Below are positions 1 to 5,810 of a DNA stretch of 7,010 nt, piece by piece (within the stretch, counting starts at the first letter, position 1; the number at the start of each line of letters is the position of its first letter). A program made the translations under genes and the position numbers. The stretch is taken from NCBI GenBank assembly GCA_020052545.1, contig JAGVOV010000030.1, forward strand, positions 1-7,010, written 5' to 3'. The stretch comes from an archaeon (GTDB lineage: Archaea; Nanobdellota; Nanobdellia; Woesearchaeales; JAGVOV01). Below the pieces are notes generated by a model. The model was not told the DNA's origin. It did not search any database and was given only the letters and a program-made list of their open reading frames with translations.

Positions 1-681
1 AAAGTAAGGGAAGCCAAGGAGATAAGGCAGAAGGCCCATGACGAGATAAAGCAGGTCATAGACCAGAAGAAAGCCCTGACAAAGGACAAAGTGGATGTCA
101 AGCCAGTCGGCAATCCCAGTTTCCTGAAGCATGAGATTGAGAAGATGGAATACAAGATAGAGACTGAAGTCCTCTCATTCGACAAGGAAAAGGAACTGAT
201 GAAGATAATAAACAAGAAGAAGAAGGAATATGATGAAGTCAAGAAGGCTTCTGACGCCTGGCATGAAGTCCATGCAGCTTCCCAGGGCCTTGATGACTTG
301 AGGAGGAAAGCTGACGAAAGCCACAATTCTGCCCAAGTCCTTGCCGCAGAGAGCCAGAAGAACCATGAGATCGTCATCGCGACTTCTAAGAAGATAGATG
401 AATTGAGGGTGAAAGAAGAGGAGAGCTTCAGGAAATTTCAGGAATTGAAGGCGAAGTTCGGCGAGGTCAATGACGAGCTGAAGAAGAAGCTCTCTGAATT
501 AAGCCCGATAAATGAGGAATTGCAGAAGAACAATGTCGAGACAAAAGAGGCTCAGGAGCAGACAGTCAGGAAATCATTGAAGGAGAAAGAGATTGCAGTC
601 GAAGAGAAGATAAAGAAGGGCATGAAGCTCACGACAGAAGATCTTTTGGTCTTCCAGAAGCAGCACGGCAGAGACGAGTAA
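1..681 (+). CDS. Archaeal coiled-coil protein (COG1340-like), 5'-truncated by the window
   Basis: The reading frame is open from base 1 to TAA at 679-681, giving 226 residues with no start in view. A GTG at 91 lies inside the open frame and is unlikely to be the true start. The whole visible protein is a heptad-rich, highly charged (K/E/Q) alpha-helical coiled coil with no membrane segment. The segment from FLKHEIEKMEYKIETEVLS to the following DKEKELMKII resembles a block I recall in archaeal COG1340 coiled-coil proteins, which are sometimes misannotated as phosphoserine phosphatase. The end, around TTEDLLVFQKQ, also fits that family. The molecular function is unknown; a structural, scaffold or nucleic-acid-associated role is a guess. 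AAG/GAG-rich codon use matches the ribosomal genes at the far end of the window and differs from the AT-rich gene that follows. It therefore looks like native core genome. Confidence 0.8.
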   Translation, partial: KVREAKEIRQKAHDEIKQVIDQKKALTKDKVDVKPVGNPSFLKHEIEKMEYKIETEVLSFDKEKELMKIINKKKKEYDEVKKASDAWHEVHAASQGLDDLRRKADESHNSAQVLAAESQKNHEIVIATSKKIDELRVKEEESFRKFQELKAKFGEVNDELKKKLSELSPINEELQKNNVETKEAQEQTVRKSLKEKEIAVEEKIKKGMKLTTEDLLVFQKQHGRDE

Positions 682-696
682 TTTAATTCTTAAGAT

Positions 697-706
697 TAAT
701 TTTTGG
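697..706 (+). terminator. T-tract terminator after the coiled-coil gene
   Basis: A run of five T (700-704) lies 19 bases after the stop, in an AT-rich stretch with an imperfect inverted repeat around TCTTAAGA (689-696). Archaeal termination commonly uses T-tracts. The signal is weak. Confidence 0.3.
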
Positions 707-712
707 TAAAGA

Positions 713-720
713 TTTATAAG
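713..720 (+). promoter_or_regulatory. TATA box (TTTATAAG) for the YdjM-like gene
   Basis: TTTATAAG is centred about 27 bases before the ATG at 744, with a purine-rich stretch (GGTAAAGA) just upstream as a possible BRE. This spacing puts the transcription start at or next to the ATG, so the mRNA is probably leaderless. It also supports the ATG at 744 over the TTG at 735. Confidence 0.6.
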
Positions 721-743
721 ACATAGAAGTTAGATTGATATTA

Positions 744-1583
744 ATGCTTGGAAGACATCATATTTCAATAAGCGTTGGAACTGTTGTCCCTTTTATTGTA
801 CCTTTAATCTTTGTAGGATACCAAGATGCTATTCTTTATTCAGCTGTTTTCATATTTTGTGTTTTAATAGGTTCTTTGACACCTGATGCCGATTGTGGTG
901 GTAATGCGACATTACATTATAGATTCAAATATGTGGATCTCTTAATGAAAAAAGCCATAATTCCTTTAACTTTATTTCTATTCAAACAAGAGAAATTTAG
1001 AGAGAAAATAAAAGTTTCAAGAGAAGTTGATGGAGAGCATAGAGGAATAATGCATTCACCGACTGGAATCTTGATAAGTTCTCTTTTTATTATTTTAATA
1101 TTAACAATTTTATTAATTTTATTTGGTCAGTTTAACATCCTCTTGGTTTTAATTGGTTTTTTTGGATTATTAATTGGACAAGCTCTTCATCTACTTGAAG
1201 ATTCTTGTACTGTTTCTGGAATTGATTGGGCTTTCCCATATGGAGAAAAAGTGATTAAAGGCGGAATTTATACTTTTGAAAAGATGGAGGGTAAAAAGGA
1301 TATTAGACCTATAATGTACCAATATTCATTGGCTTTATTATCTATTGTCCTATTCCTGGGTTTTATGTTTAATATGATCAAAATTAGTTTATGGTTCGTT
1401 TATCCAATAATACTTACAATTATAATCGCGTTTTGGTTCTTGATTATCTACTTCTCTAGATTAGAAAGTAATTTTTGGTATAGGGATGCAGATAAAGTCA
1501 ATAGGTTTGTTAAATTTGTTAGGTCTTTATATAAAAAAAGAAGGTCCAGAATTGAATATTTGGAAAATTCTAAAAGAAGGTAA
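744..1583 (+). CDS. YdjM-type membrane-bound metal-dependent hydrolase (PF04307-like)
   Basis: The protein has 279 residues from the ATG at 744; an in-frame TTG at 735 would add three. It has several hydrophobic segments (about residues 12-45, 109-127, 132-148, 195-235). The family's metal-ligand signatures are all visible: an N-terminal His pair (H5, H6), LIGSLTPDADC (D48, D50), EHRGIMHS (H99, H104) and a third block with H149, D153 and T156. YdjM proteins are inner-membrane proteins with a predicted hydrolase fold and a poorly defined substrate; some bacterial members are LexA-regulated. The C-terminus is cytosolic-looking and strongly basic. The gene stands alone with its own TATA box. It is much more AT-rich than the gene before it, with A/T-ending codons, which suggests a different origin. 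The family call is firm; the substrate is unknown. Confidence 0.8.
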   Translation: MLGRHHISISVGTVVPFIVPLIFVGYQDAILYSAVFIFCVLIGSLTPDADCGGNATLHYRFKYVDLLMKKAIIPLTLFLFKQEKFREKIKVSREVDGEHRGIMHSPTGILISSLFIILILTILLILFGQFNILLVLIGFFGLLIGQALHLLEDSCTVSGIDWAFPYGEKVIKGGIYTFEKMEGKKDIRPIMYQYSLALLSIVLFLGFMFNMIKISLWFVYPIILTIIIAFWFLIIYFSRLESNFWYRDADKVNRFVKFVRSLYKKRRSRIEYLENSKRR

Positions 1584-1589
1584 TGGGGA

Positions 1590-1612
1590 TATTTAAGAAA
1601 TAAATTAAAAAA
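1590..1612 (-). terminator. T-rich tail behind the rps27ae remnant
   Basis: Read on the minus strand, the stretch right after the remnant's TGA has a run of six T (1612-1607) followed by more AT-rich sequence. The intact rps27ae is also followed by a T-rich tail. The remnant may therefore keep a native 3' end, and it could stop antisense transcription between the flanking plus-strand genes. Confidence 0.35.
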
Positions 1613-1615
1613 GTT

Positions 1616-1678
1616 TCACTCAGTCTCGTCGAAAAATTCATCTTTTATCTCGAGCTTTGCGTTCTTGTCGTGCTGCTT
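1616..1678 (-). pseudogene. 3'-end remnant of a second rps27ae (ribosomal protein S27ae tail)
   Basis: The minus strand from 1678 down to a TGA at 1618-1616 reads [20 protein letters not shown]. The end of the intact S27ae at 5990-6049 reads [20 protein letters not shown], so 17 of 20 residues match, including the last 13. At the DNA level 47 of 60 bases match, with ACTCAGTCTCGTCGAA identical. Similarity ends upstream of 1678, and an in-frame TAA follows at 1696-1694, so the zinc ribbon and the start are absent. Seven of the ten differing codons are synonymous and all of these are third-position changes. That is what a diverged but once-functional allele would show, rather than random decay. 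It lies in the same orientation as the intact gene, about 4.4 kb away. Confidence 0.8.
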
Positions 1679-1722
1679 TCTAGAACTGCTGATTTAAGTT
1701 AATTGTCTGTAAAAGCGAAACA

Positions 1723-1730
1723 TTTAAATA
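1723..1730 (+). promoter_or_regulatory. TATA box (TTTAAATA) for the MNT-HEPN pair
   Basis: TTTAAATA is preceded by CGAAACA, a plausible BRE, and is centred about 28 bases before the ATG at 1755. Transcription would start at the ATG or within a few bases of it, giving a leaderless mRNA. No Shine-Dalgarno sequence precedes this gene, in agreement. Confidence 0.6.
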
Positions 1731-1738
1731 GTTCTGAT

Positions 1739-1756
1739 ATATAACATATGTTATAT
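1739..1756 (+). promoter_or_regulatory. 18-bp perfect palindrome over the MNT start, candidate operator
   Basis: ATATAACATATGTTATAT is a perfect inverted repeat of 18 bases. It ends inside the start codon (1755-1757) and begins nine bases after the TATA box. A dimeric repressor bound here would block initiation at the predicted transcription start. The downstream protein begins with a winged-helix domain, so autoregulation is the simplest model. This is inference: AT-rich palindromes can also arise by chance. Confidence 0.5.
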
Positions 1757-2339
1757 GGTAAAACCAAACATACCTAAGTTATTACATAAGTTATATTTTG
1801 AAACCGCAAGGCAGAAGATAGTAGAAGTACTTTTTAGATATCCTGACAAGGAGTTTAGTCTCTCAGAACTCGCAAAGGAAGCTGGAGTAGCGAAAGCCAA
1901 TATAGGCGAGATCTTGAATGATTTCCTGAAGGCAGGGTTGATTGAAGTAAAGAAGCTAAGCAAGATATGGAGAATCAAAGCCAATCAAAAAAGTCCTTTA
2001 TACATAAAAAATAAGATAGTCAGTAATATGAATTATGTTTATCAGAGCGGTTTGGTTGAATTCTTGAATGAAAAATTTTCTAATCCAAAAGCAATAATTT
2101 TATTTGGTAGTTATAGGAGGGGGGAAGATATTTCTGATTCGGATATAGATATAGCAGTAGAATCTGATGAAGTTAAAGATTATGAAAGTGGCAGCCTAAA
2201 AGAATTAGAAGATATCGAGAAAGATATCGGAAGAAAAATTCAGATACATCTTTTTAACAGAAAAAACGTCGATATCAATGTTTTCAATAATATTGCAAAT
2301 GGGATTATATTATCTGGTTTTCTAGAGGTCAAAATATGA
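1755..2339 (+). CDS. Winged-HTH plus MNT-type nucleotidyltransferase (antitoxin-like)
   Basis: The protein has 194 residues. Residues 15-75 look like a winged helix-turn-helix, with FSLSELAKEAGVAKANIGEI as helix 2 to recognition helix and GLIEVKKLSKIWRIK as the wing. Residues 100-190 are a minimal nucleotidyltransferase of the pol-beta superfamily, with GS at 118-119 and DID at 130-132 in exact GSX10DXD spacing. The third carboxylate, usually in a later strand, is not evident: GRKIQIHLF stands there. In characterised MNT-HEPN systems such as Shewanella MntA-HepT, the MNT protein AMPylates and neutralises the HEPN toxin. The fused DNA-binding domain suggests this one also represses its own promoter at the palindrome over its start codon. 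Its stop overlaps the HEPN start by ATGA, so the two are translationally coupled. Confidence 0.85.
   Translation: MVKPNIPKLLHKLYFETARQKIVEVLFRYPDKEFSLSELAKEAGVAKANIGEILNDFLKAGLIEVKKLSKIWRIKANQKSPLYIKNKIVSNMNYVYQSGLVEFLNEKFSNPKAIILFGSYRRGEDISDSDIDIAVESDEVKDYESGSLKELEDIEKDIGRKIQIHLFNRKNVDINVFNNIANGIILSGFLEVKI
2325..2329 (+). promoter_or_regulatory. Ribosome binding site for the HEPN gene
   Basis: GAGGT lies six bases before the ATG at 2336, inside the 3' end of the MNT gene. The HEPN gene has a clear Shine-Dalgarno site while the first gene of the pair has none, as expected for an internal cistron after a leaderless one. Confidence 0.6.
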
Positions 2340-2773
2340 AAAAAGAATTAATTGAATCTTTAGTAAAACAAGATAGATTGAGACCTAGACAATTGGATCT
2401 AGAAAAAGTCAAATCGATGTTGAAGCATGCAGAAATGACTGTCAATGTCATTAAAAAGATTCCCCTGGATGATGATAGTGCGATTGTGATATTTAGAGAG
2501 GCTTATGAATCCATAAGGCAGCTAGGGGATGCCGAATGGTGGCTTAATGGATATGAACCAAGGGATCATGAAGTCAGTATGGACATACTCAAGGAATTTG
2601 ACATAAAAGAGAAAGTCAGTCTGAATTATCTTCCAAGATTCAAAAGAATAAGGAATGATGCCAATTATAGAGGTTTTAAAATAACAGTTGCACAAGCTCA
2701 GGAAATAATGGAATTCTGGGAAAAGTGTTGCAAAGATATTGTCGGGATCCTAAATAAAAGAGTTAAGAAATGA
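2336..2773 (+). CDS. HEPN-domain protein, partner of the MNT nucleotidyltransferase
   Basis: The protein has 145 residues and is all-helical. The central block AYESIRQLGDAEWWLNGYEP (56-75) followed by DHEV, and the later RIRNDANYRGF (104-114), fit archaeal HEPN domains paired with MNT proteins. In ribonuclease HEPN toxins the active site is RX4-6H; here R106 is followed after four residues by Y111 instead of His. Many archaeal HEPN proteins of this subtype appear to have Tyr at this place, so the protein may bind rather than cut RNA, or use a different mechanism. Position, coupling and size make it the probable toxin or effector half of a toxin-antitoxin-like module. Toxicity cannot be inferred from the sequence. 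The ATG overlaps the MNT stop. Confidence 0.8.
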   Translation: MKKELIESLVKQDRLRPRQLDLEKVKSMLKHAEMTVNVIKKIPLDDDSAIVIFREAYESIRQLGDAEWWLNGYEPRDHEVSMDILKEFDIKEKVSLNYLPRFKRIRNDANYRGFKITVAQAQEIMEFWEKCCKDIVGILNKRVKK

Positions 2774-2801
2774 CTTGTCTCATCGAAGAGTCTGTTTTTA
2801 T
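2774..2801 (+). terminator. Possible terminator after the HEPN gene
   Basis: Five T (2795-2799) follow a short imperfect hairpin, GACT (2772-2775) with AGTC (2789-2792), 22-26 bases after the HEPN stop. It is a weak signal in a 51-base gap between convergent genes. The same stretch contains a 13-base block resembling the end of rps27ae. Confidence 0.3.
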
Positions 2802-2824
2802 CCAAAGCTTGGTTTTGATATAAG

Positions 2825-3211
2825 TCATGCCCTCATTATCTCCCCAAACAAGCCTTCATATCCTGAATACGATTTCTTTATCAATCTCTTTCCTTCCTCT
2901 ATGTGGCCAGAATTTATGGCCGCATGGGCCTTTTTCAGGCCATATTTCATCTTTTCAATGCCTTTGAAGATGCCAATGAATCTGTCTTCTTTTCTCAGGT
3001 AATCTGCCCTGAACATCATCATGTCAGCAATCCCATTCGCCTTGACCATCAAGGCAAAGAAGGTGAAGCGGAACTCATTGAACTGCTTGTGTCTCGGGTT
3101 CAGCTTACGCATGTCTATATTCTCAAGAGTGTTATTGATGATGCCAAGGAGGTCATTAAGGCTGTTGGCAGAAAGCCTCAGGCTATCCAGATAATCTTGC
3201 TCTCTTGTCAT
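2825..3211 (-). CDS. Unrecognised helical protein, last gene of the fluoride-riboswitch operon
   Basis: The protein has 128 residues, reads as all alpha-helical and is soluble, with no signal peptide, membrane segment or Cys/His cluster. I do not recognise a family. The sequence alternates amphipathic helices, with many Leu/Ile and Lys/Arg residues. Notable stretches are ANGIADMMMFRADYLRKEDR in the middle and HIEEGKRLIKKSYSGYEGLF near the end, where the pattern of a helical hairpin could suit an adaptor or regulator. Its ATG overlaps the stop of the two-TM gene (ATGA), and AGGG lies five bases upstream, so it is very probably co-translated with the transporter genes. A regulatory or assembly role for the membrane proteins is only inferred from position. 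Confidence 0.7.
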   Translation of the reverse strand: MTREQDYLDSLRLSANSLNDLLGIINNTLENIDMRKLNPRHKQFNEFRFTFFALMVKANGIADMMMFRADYLRKEDRFIGIFKGIEKMKYGLKKAHAAINSGHIEEGKRLIKKSYSGYEGLFGEIMRA

Positions 3212-3462
3212 TTTAGCCCTAATATGTGCGTTGCCGTGAAATAAAGGCTTGCATAGACGACAGCAAGCACAGCAATTGTTGCGATAGTGGCATTGGTGAC
3301 TGCCCTTTGCATCCTCTCTGTCTTGCTCATCTTTGGGAAATGCCTATAGCTCTCTAGGAATATCATTATCCAAAGCAGGGCTCCGAAGCCCAGCATAATT
3401 GGCGATACAGCAAGGTAAAAGCTTATCATTTTACTGGTAACATTACTGTTGCCACCCCCCAT
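3208..3462 (-). CDS. Small two-TM membrane protein of unknown function
   Basis: The protein has 84 residues from the ATG at 3462, overlapping the MFS gene by 20 bases. The ATG at 3429 is an equally plausible start (73 residues, 13 bases after the MFS stop), since neither has a well-placed ribosome binding site. Two hydrophobic helices are clear: AVSPIMLGFGALLWIMIFL and ATIATIAVLAVVYASLYF. Between them is a basic, polar loop of about 24 residues (ESYRHFPKMSKTERMQR...). A two-TM hairpin with a positively charged loop suggests the loop is cytosolic. It is not CrcB/Fluc, which is longer and has four TM helices. It is coupled to its neighbours by overlaps on one or both sides. It may be an accessory subunit of the MFS or antiporter; there is no family match I can name. 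Confidence 0.65.
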   Translation of the reverse strand: MGGGNSNVTSKMISFYLAVSPIMLGFGALLWIMIFLESYRHFPKMSKTERMQRAVTNATIATIAVLAVVYASLYFTATHILGLK

Positions 3463-4642
3463 GCCTTCTATTTTGAATGATTAATATTCCAACGGCGATT
3501 ATTGCGAGTATTGCCCCATAAATGAATGACCATCCGTAAGAGAATACGGTCCATAACAGACCTGCAATTATGCTTGATACAAAGTCTCCAATGCCATTTA
3601 CAGTATTCAATAATCCAAAACCAGTCCCTCTAATATCTTTTTTCAGGAGATCTGCGGCATACGCCCGCTCCATTACATCAATAAGCCCTGTTTCGACCCC
3701 AGCAAGCAAGAACAGAATTATAAAGCTTGCAATAGTTGGTTGGAGTATTACAAATCCTATACAGTATATTGCAAATATTGCATAGCCCAATCCTAGGAGG
3801 AATCTTTTGCTCATTCTGTCTCCTAAGCTTCCAAAGATATATGCAAAGATTGCTGCGCCAACATTTAGGAGCATATATAATCCTGTTGCGATGCTTCCTG
3901 CTGCTAATATCCCAATGCTTGGCTTCAATGCTTCCATGACCCTCAATACCAAGAATGTGTTCGCAAAATTAGCTATTCCAAAAACCGCAGCAGCCAAAAG
4001 GAATCTGTTAAAATCTGATGGCATGCCTTTTATGGTTTTCCAGAATTCTATCTTAGTATTCTTTGTTTTATATTTTTCTCTGACCATTAATACAGCGACA
4101 ACTGCAAGTATTCCTGGTATTAATGCGAGAAAAAATATGTTTCTTACGCCAAGGATTGGTAGGAGAAAGAATGCAAGGGCCGGACCCAATATTGCTCCTA
4201 GTGTGTCCATCATCCTTTCAAAACCGAAAGATCTGCTTCTTGTTTCCTTATCCACAGAATCAGATAATAATGCGTCTCTTGCGGGACTTCTGATACCCCT
4301 TCCAAGCCAACCTAATGTTCTTGCTATCAGCACATGAATCCAATGCGTGGCAAACCCTATGAGGGGGATAAAAAAACCAGTCATAACATATCCCAGTATA
4401 ATAAATGGTTTTCTTTTACCTGCTTTATCACTGTACCATCCTGCAAATGTCTTGATAAAGCTTGAAGAAAAATCTGAAACACCTTCTATTATCCCAAGTA
4501 TTGCTGCTGCGCTATGCAATTCCATAAACAAGAATATAGGCAGTATTGCTGTAGCCATTTCATGGCCCATATCACTAAATAAGCTTGCAAGTCCAAAGGA
4601 CAATACATTTCTGTTAAGCCATCCTTTCTTTTTTTCGCTCAT
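3443..4642 (-). CDS. MFS transporter, 12-TM efflux type
   Basis: The protein has 399 residues, the usual length for a 12-helix major facilitator. The N-half carries the motif-A loop AGWYSDKAGKRK (67-78) and GRGIRSPARDAL (114-125). The C-half repeats the inter-helix loop as FGSLGDRMSKRF. The N-terminal helix SLFSDMGHEMATAILPIFL and the GIRSPARDALL block are typical of a prokaryotic MFS subgroup of mostly uncharacterised drug/proton-antiport-like permeases. Motif A supports a proton-coupled exporter, but the substrate cannot be read off. The ATG overlaps the antiporter stop (ATGA), with GGAG seven bases upstream, so it is the second gene of the riboswitch-led operon. A link to fluoride rests only on that position. 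Confidence 0.85.
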   Translation of the reverse strand: MSEKKKGWLNRNVLSFGLASLFSDMGHEMATAILPIFLFMELHSAAAILGIIEGVSDFSSSFIKTFAGWYSDKAGKRKPFIILGYVMTGFFIPLIGFATHWIHVLIARTLGWLGRGIRSPARDALLSDSVDKETRSRSFGFERMMDTLGAILGPALAFFLLPILGVRNIFFLALIPGILAVVAVLMVREKYKTKNTKIEFWKTIKGMPSDFNRFLLAAAVFGIANFANTFLVLRVMEALKPSIGILAAGSIATGLYMLLNVGAAIFAYIFGSLGDRMSKRFLLGLGYAIFAIYCIGFVILQPTIASFIILFLLAGVETGLIDVMERAYAADLLKKDIRGTGFGLLNTVNGIGDFVSSIIAGLLWTVFSYGWSFIYGAILAIIAVGILIIQNRRHGGWQQ

Positions 4643-5787
4643 TTGGACTCTCCGTTAATTATATCTTCACTATGCATGGGGTTGAACCATTTGTGCGCGA
4701 TGAATGTAGGAATGACTGCATTGGAGATGACCACGCCGATGAGCACTGAAAACTGGACTTGATTTATGTAGCCCGCCTGTAACCCAAAATAACTCGAGAT
4801 TGTTCCGAACGTTAGGCCCGTGCTCATGAGAAGTGTCGTGTACATGCTTCCATGCGGAATATACTTTTTTGCAAGGAAGTAAACCCCTATGAATTTTGCC
4901 GCTATCTTGATTAGGAATAATAGGATAAACAAGCCTAAAGCTGATAGGATTAAAGGCAGTGATACATTCAATCCTCCGACAATGAAAAAGAATGGTGTAA
5001 TAATGGCATACGCCACAACCCGCAGCCGTTGAATAACAAGTTTCGTTTCTGTCCCTTCTACAAAGTATTTTGACATAATCATTCCAAGTACGAATGCAGG
5101 GAGCACGGCCTGGCTGTCCCCAAGACTTGCGAAGTACGTAAAGGTTAACAGCAGAAGAAAAATATATTTGATCTCTGGCTCAATGACCTTGTTCTTGTAA
5201 AGCTCGTTGTGAAAAATGTGGTGAGAATATGTGCCTGCCAAAAAGATTATCCCTATAGAAACCAAAATGAAGATTATTGTGTAAAAGTTAGGTTTTATGA
5301 ACAATATACTCAACGCAAGTGCAGTTCCCATATCCGTAACAAAAGTGGAGGCCATAATCAACTTACCAAGTTGAGTCTTGGACAGTTTTGTCTCAATAAG
5401 CACAGAATAGATTACTGCAAGCGATGTTGTCGAAAGGGCGACTCCGGCAATCAGTGAGGCATTCAAGGTCCATCCTGCAAGCAGGTACGTGTATGAAAAC
5501 ACGCAAATAAATGGGATTATGAACGATGCCGTGCCGATAAGAAAGCTTTCCTTGAATTTCTCCTTCATCAAGTTGGTGTCTATTTCTGCTCCTGCAAGAA
5601 ATGTCAGTACTATACCACCAAATCCTGCAAGGTAATTCATCCATGCTTCGCTGTGAAATCCATAATAACCAGCAATTACTCCAAGCAAAATTTCAACAAT
5701 TGCCACAGATATTCCAAGTCTTAATGAGATTATGCTTGCGGCGAGCACAATTACGCCGGCAATTAAAGGTATTACGTCTACCACCAT
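4639..5787 (-). CDS. CPA2-family cation/proton antiporter (PF00999), fluoride-riboswitch controlled
   Basis: The protein has 382 residues from the ATG at 5787. GAGGTG ends nine bases before this ATG, and an in-frame GTG at 5799 overlaps that site, so the ATG is preferred. About 12 hydrophobic segments span almost the whole length. Family signatures are LAGAEID (64-70), GVALSTTSLAVIYSVL (115-130, the unwound helix of the exchanger core) and ASTFVTDMGTALAL with T151-D152 at the ion site, where CPA2 proteins carry ND, DD or TD pairs. No C-terminal TrkA-N/RCK domain is present. These membrane proteins exchange Na+ or K+ for H+. It leads a four-gene operon behind a fluoride riboswitch, and I recall antiporters among genes linked to this riboswitch class. 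It may relieve ion or pH stress from fluoride or help move fluoride itself; the substrate is unproven. Confidence 0.85.
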   Translation of the reverse strand: MVVDVIPLIAGVIVLAASIISLRLGISVAIVEILLGVIAGYYGFHSEAWMNYLAGFGGIVLTFLAGAEIDTNLMKEKFKESFLIGTASFIIPFICVFSYTYLLAGWTLNASLIAGVALSTTSLAVIYSVLIETKLSKTQLGKLIMASTFVTDMGTALALSILFIKPNFYTIIFILVSIGIIFLAGTYSHHIFHNELYKNKVIEPEIKYIFLLLLTFTYFASLGDSQAVLPAFVLGMIMSKYFVEGTETKLVIQRLRVVAYAIITPFFFIVGGLNVSLPLILSALGLFILLFLIKIAAKFIGVYFLAKKYIPHGSMYTTLLMSTGLTFGTISSYFGLQAGYINQVQFSVLIGVVISNAVIPTFIAHKWFNPMHSEDIINGESK

Positions 5788-5796
5788 TTTATTTAA

Positions 5797-5802
5797 CACC
5801 TC
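5797..5802 (-). promoter_or_regulatory. Ribosome binding site (GAGGTG) of the antiporter
   Basis: GAGGTG matches the archaeal 16S 3' end and lies nine bases before the ATG at 5787. It decides that start over the GTG at 5799. On the mRNA it follows AGCUA (5807-5803), which can pair with the riboswitch pseudoknot strand. AGAGG (5803-5799) can also pair with CUUCU (5821-5817), so access to this site may depend on aptamer folding. Confidence 0.65.
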
Positions 5803-5810
5803 TAGCTATT

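Noticed and set aside
735..743. TTG at 735 as the YdjM-like start
   Set aside because: The TATA box predicts transcription starting at about 743, after the TTG; the ATG at 744 fits a leaderless message.
1739..2773. CRISPR array or classic insertion sequence around the MNT-HEPN pair
   Set aside because: There are no regularly spaced repeats, no terminal inverted repeats and no transposase or integrase; only the rps27ae-derived repeats are present.
2775..3002. 75-codon plus-strand frame right after the HEPN gene
   Set aside because: Most of it is antisense to the 128-residue operon gene, and it lacks a ribosome site and protein-like composition.
3807..4337. 176-codon open frame on the plus strand
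   Set aside because: It is antisense to the well-supported MFS gene, has no family features or start signals, and is the shadow of a low-stop transmembrane coding sequence.
5788..5799. GTG at 5799 as the antiporter start
   Set aside because: It overlaps the GAGGTG ribosome site that is correctly spaced for the ATG at 5787.
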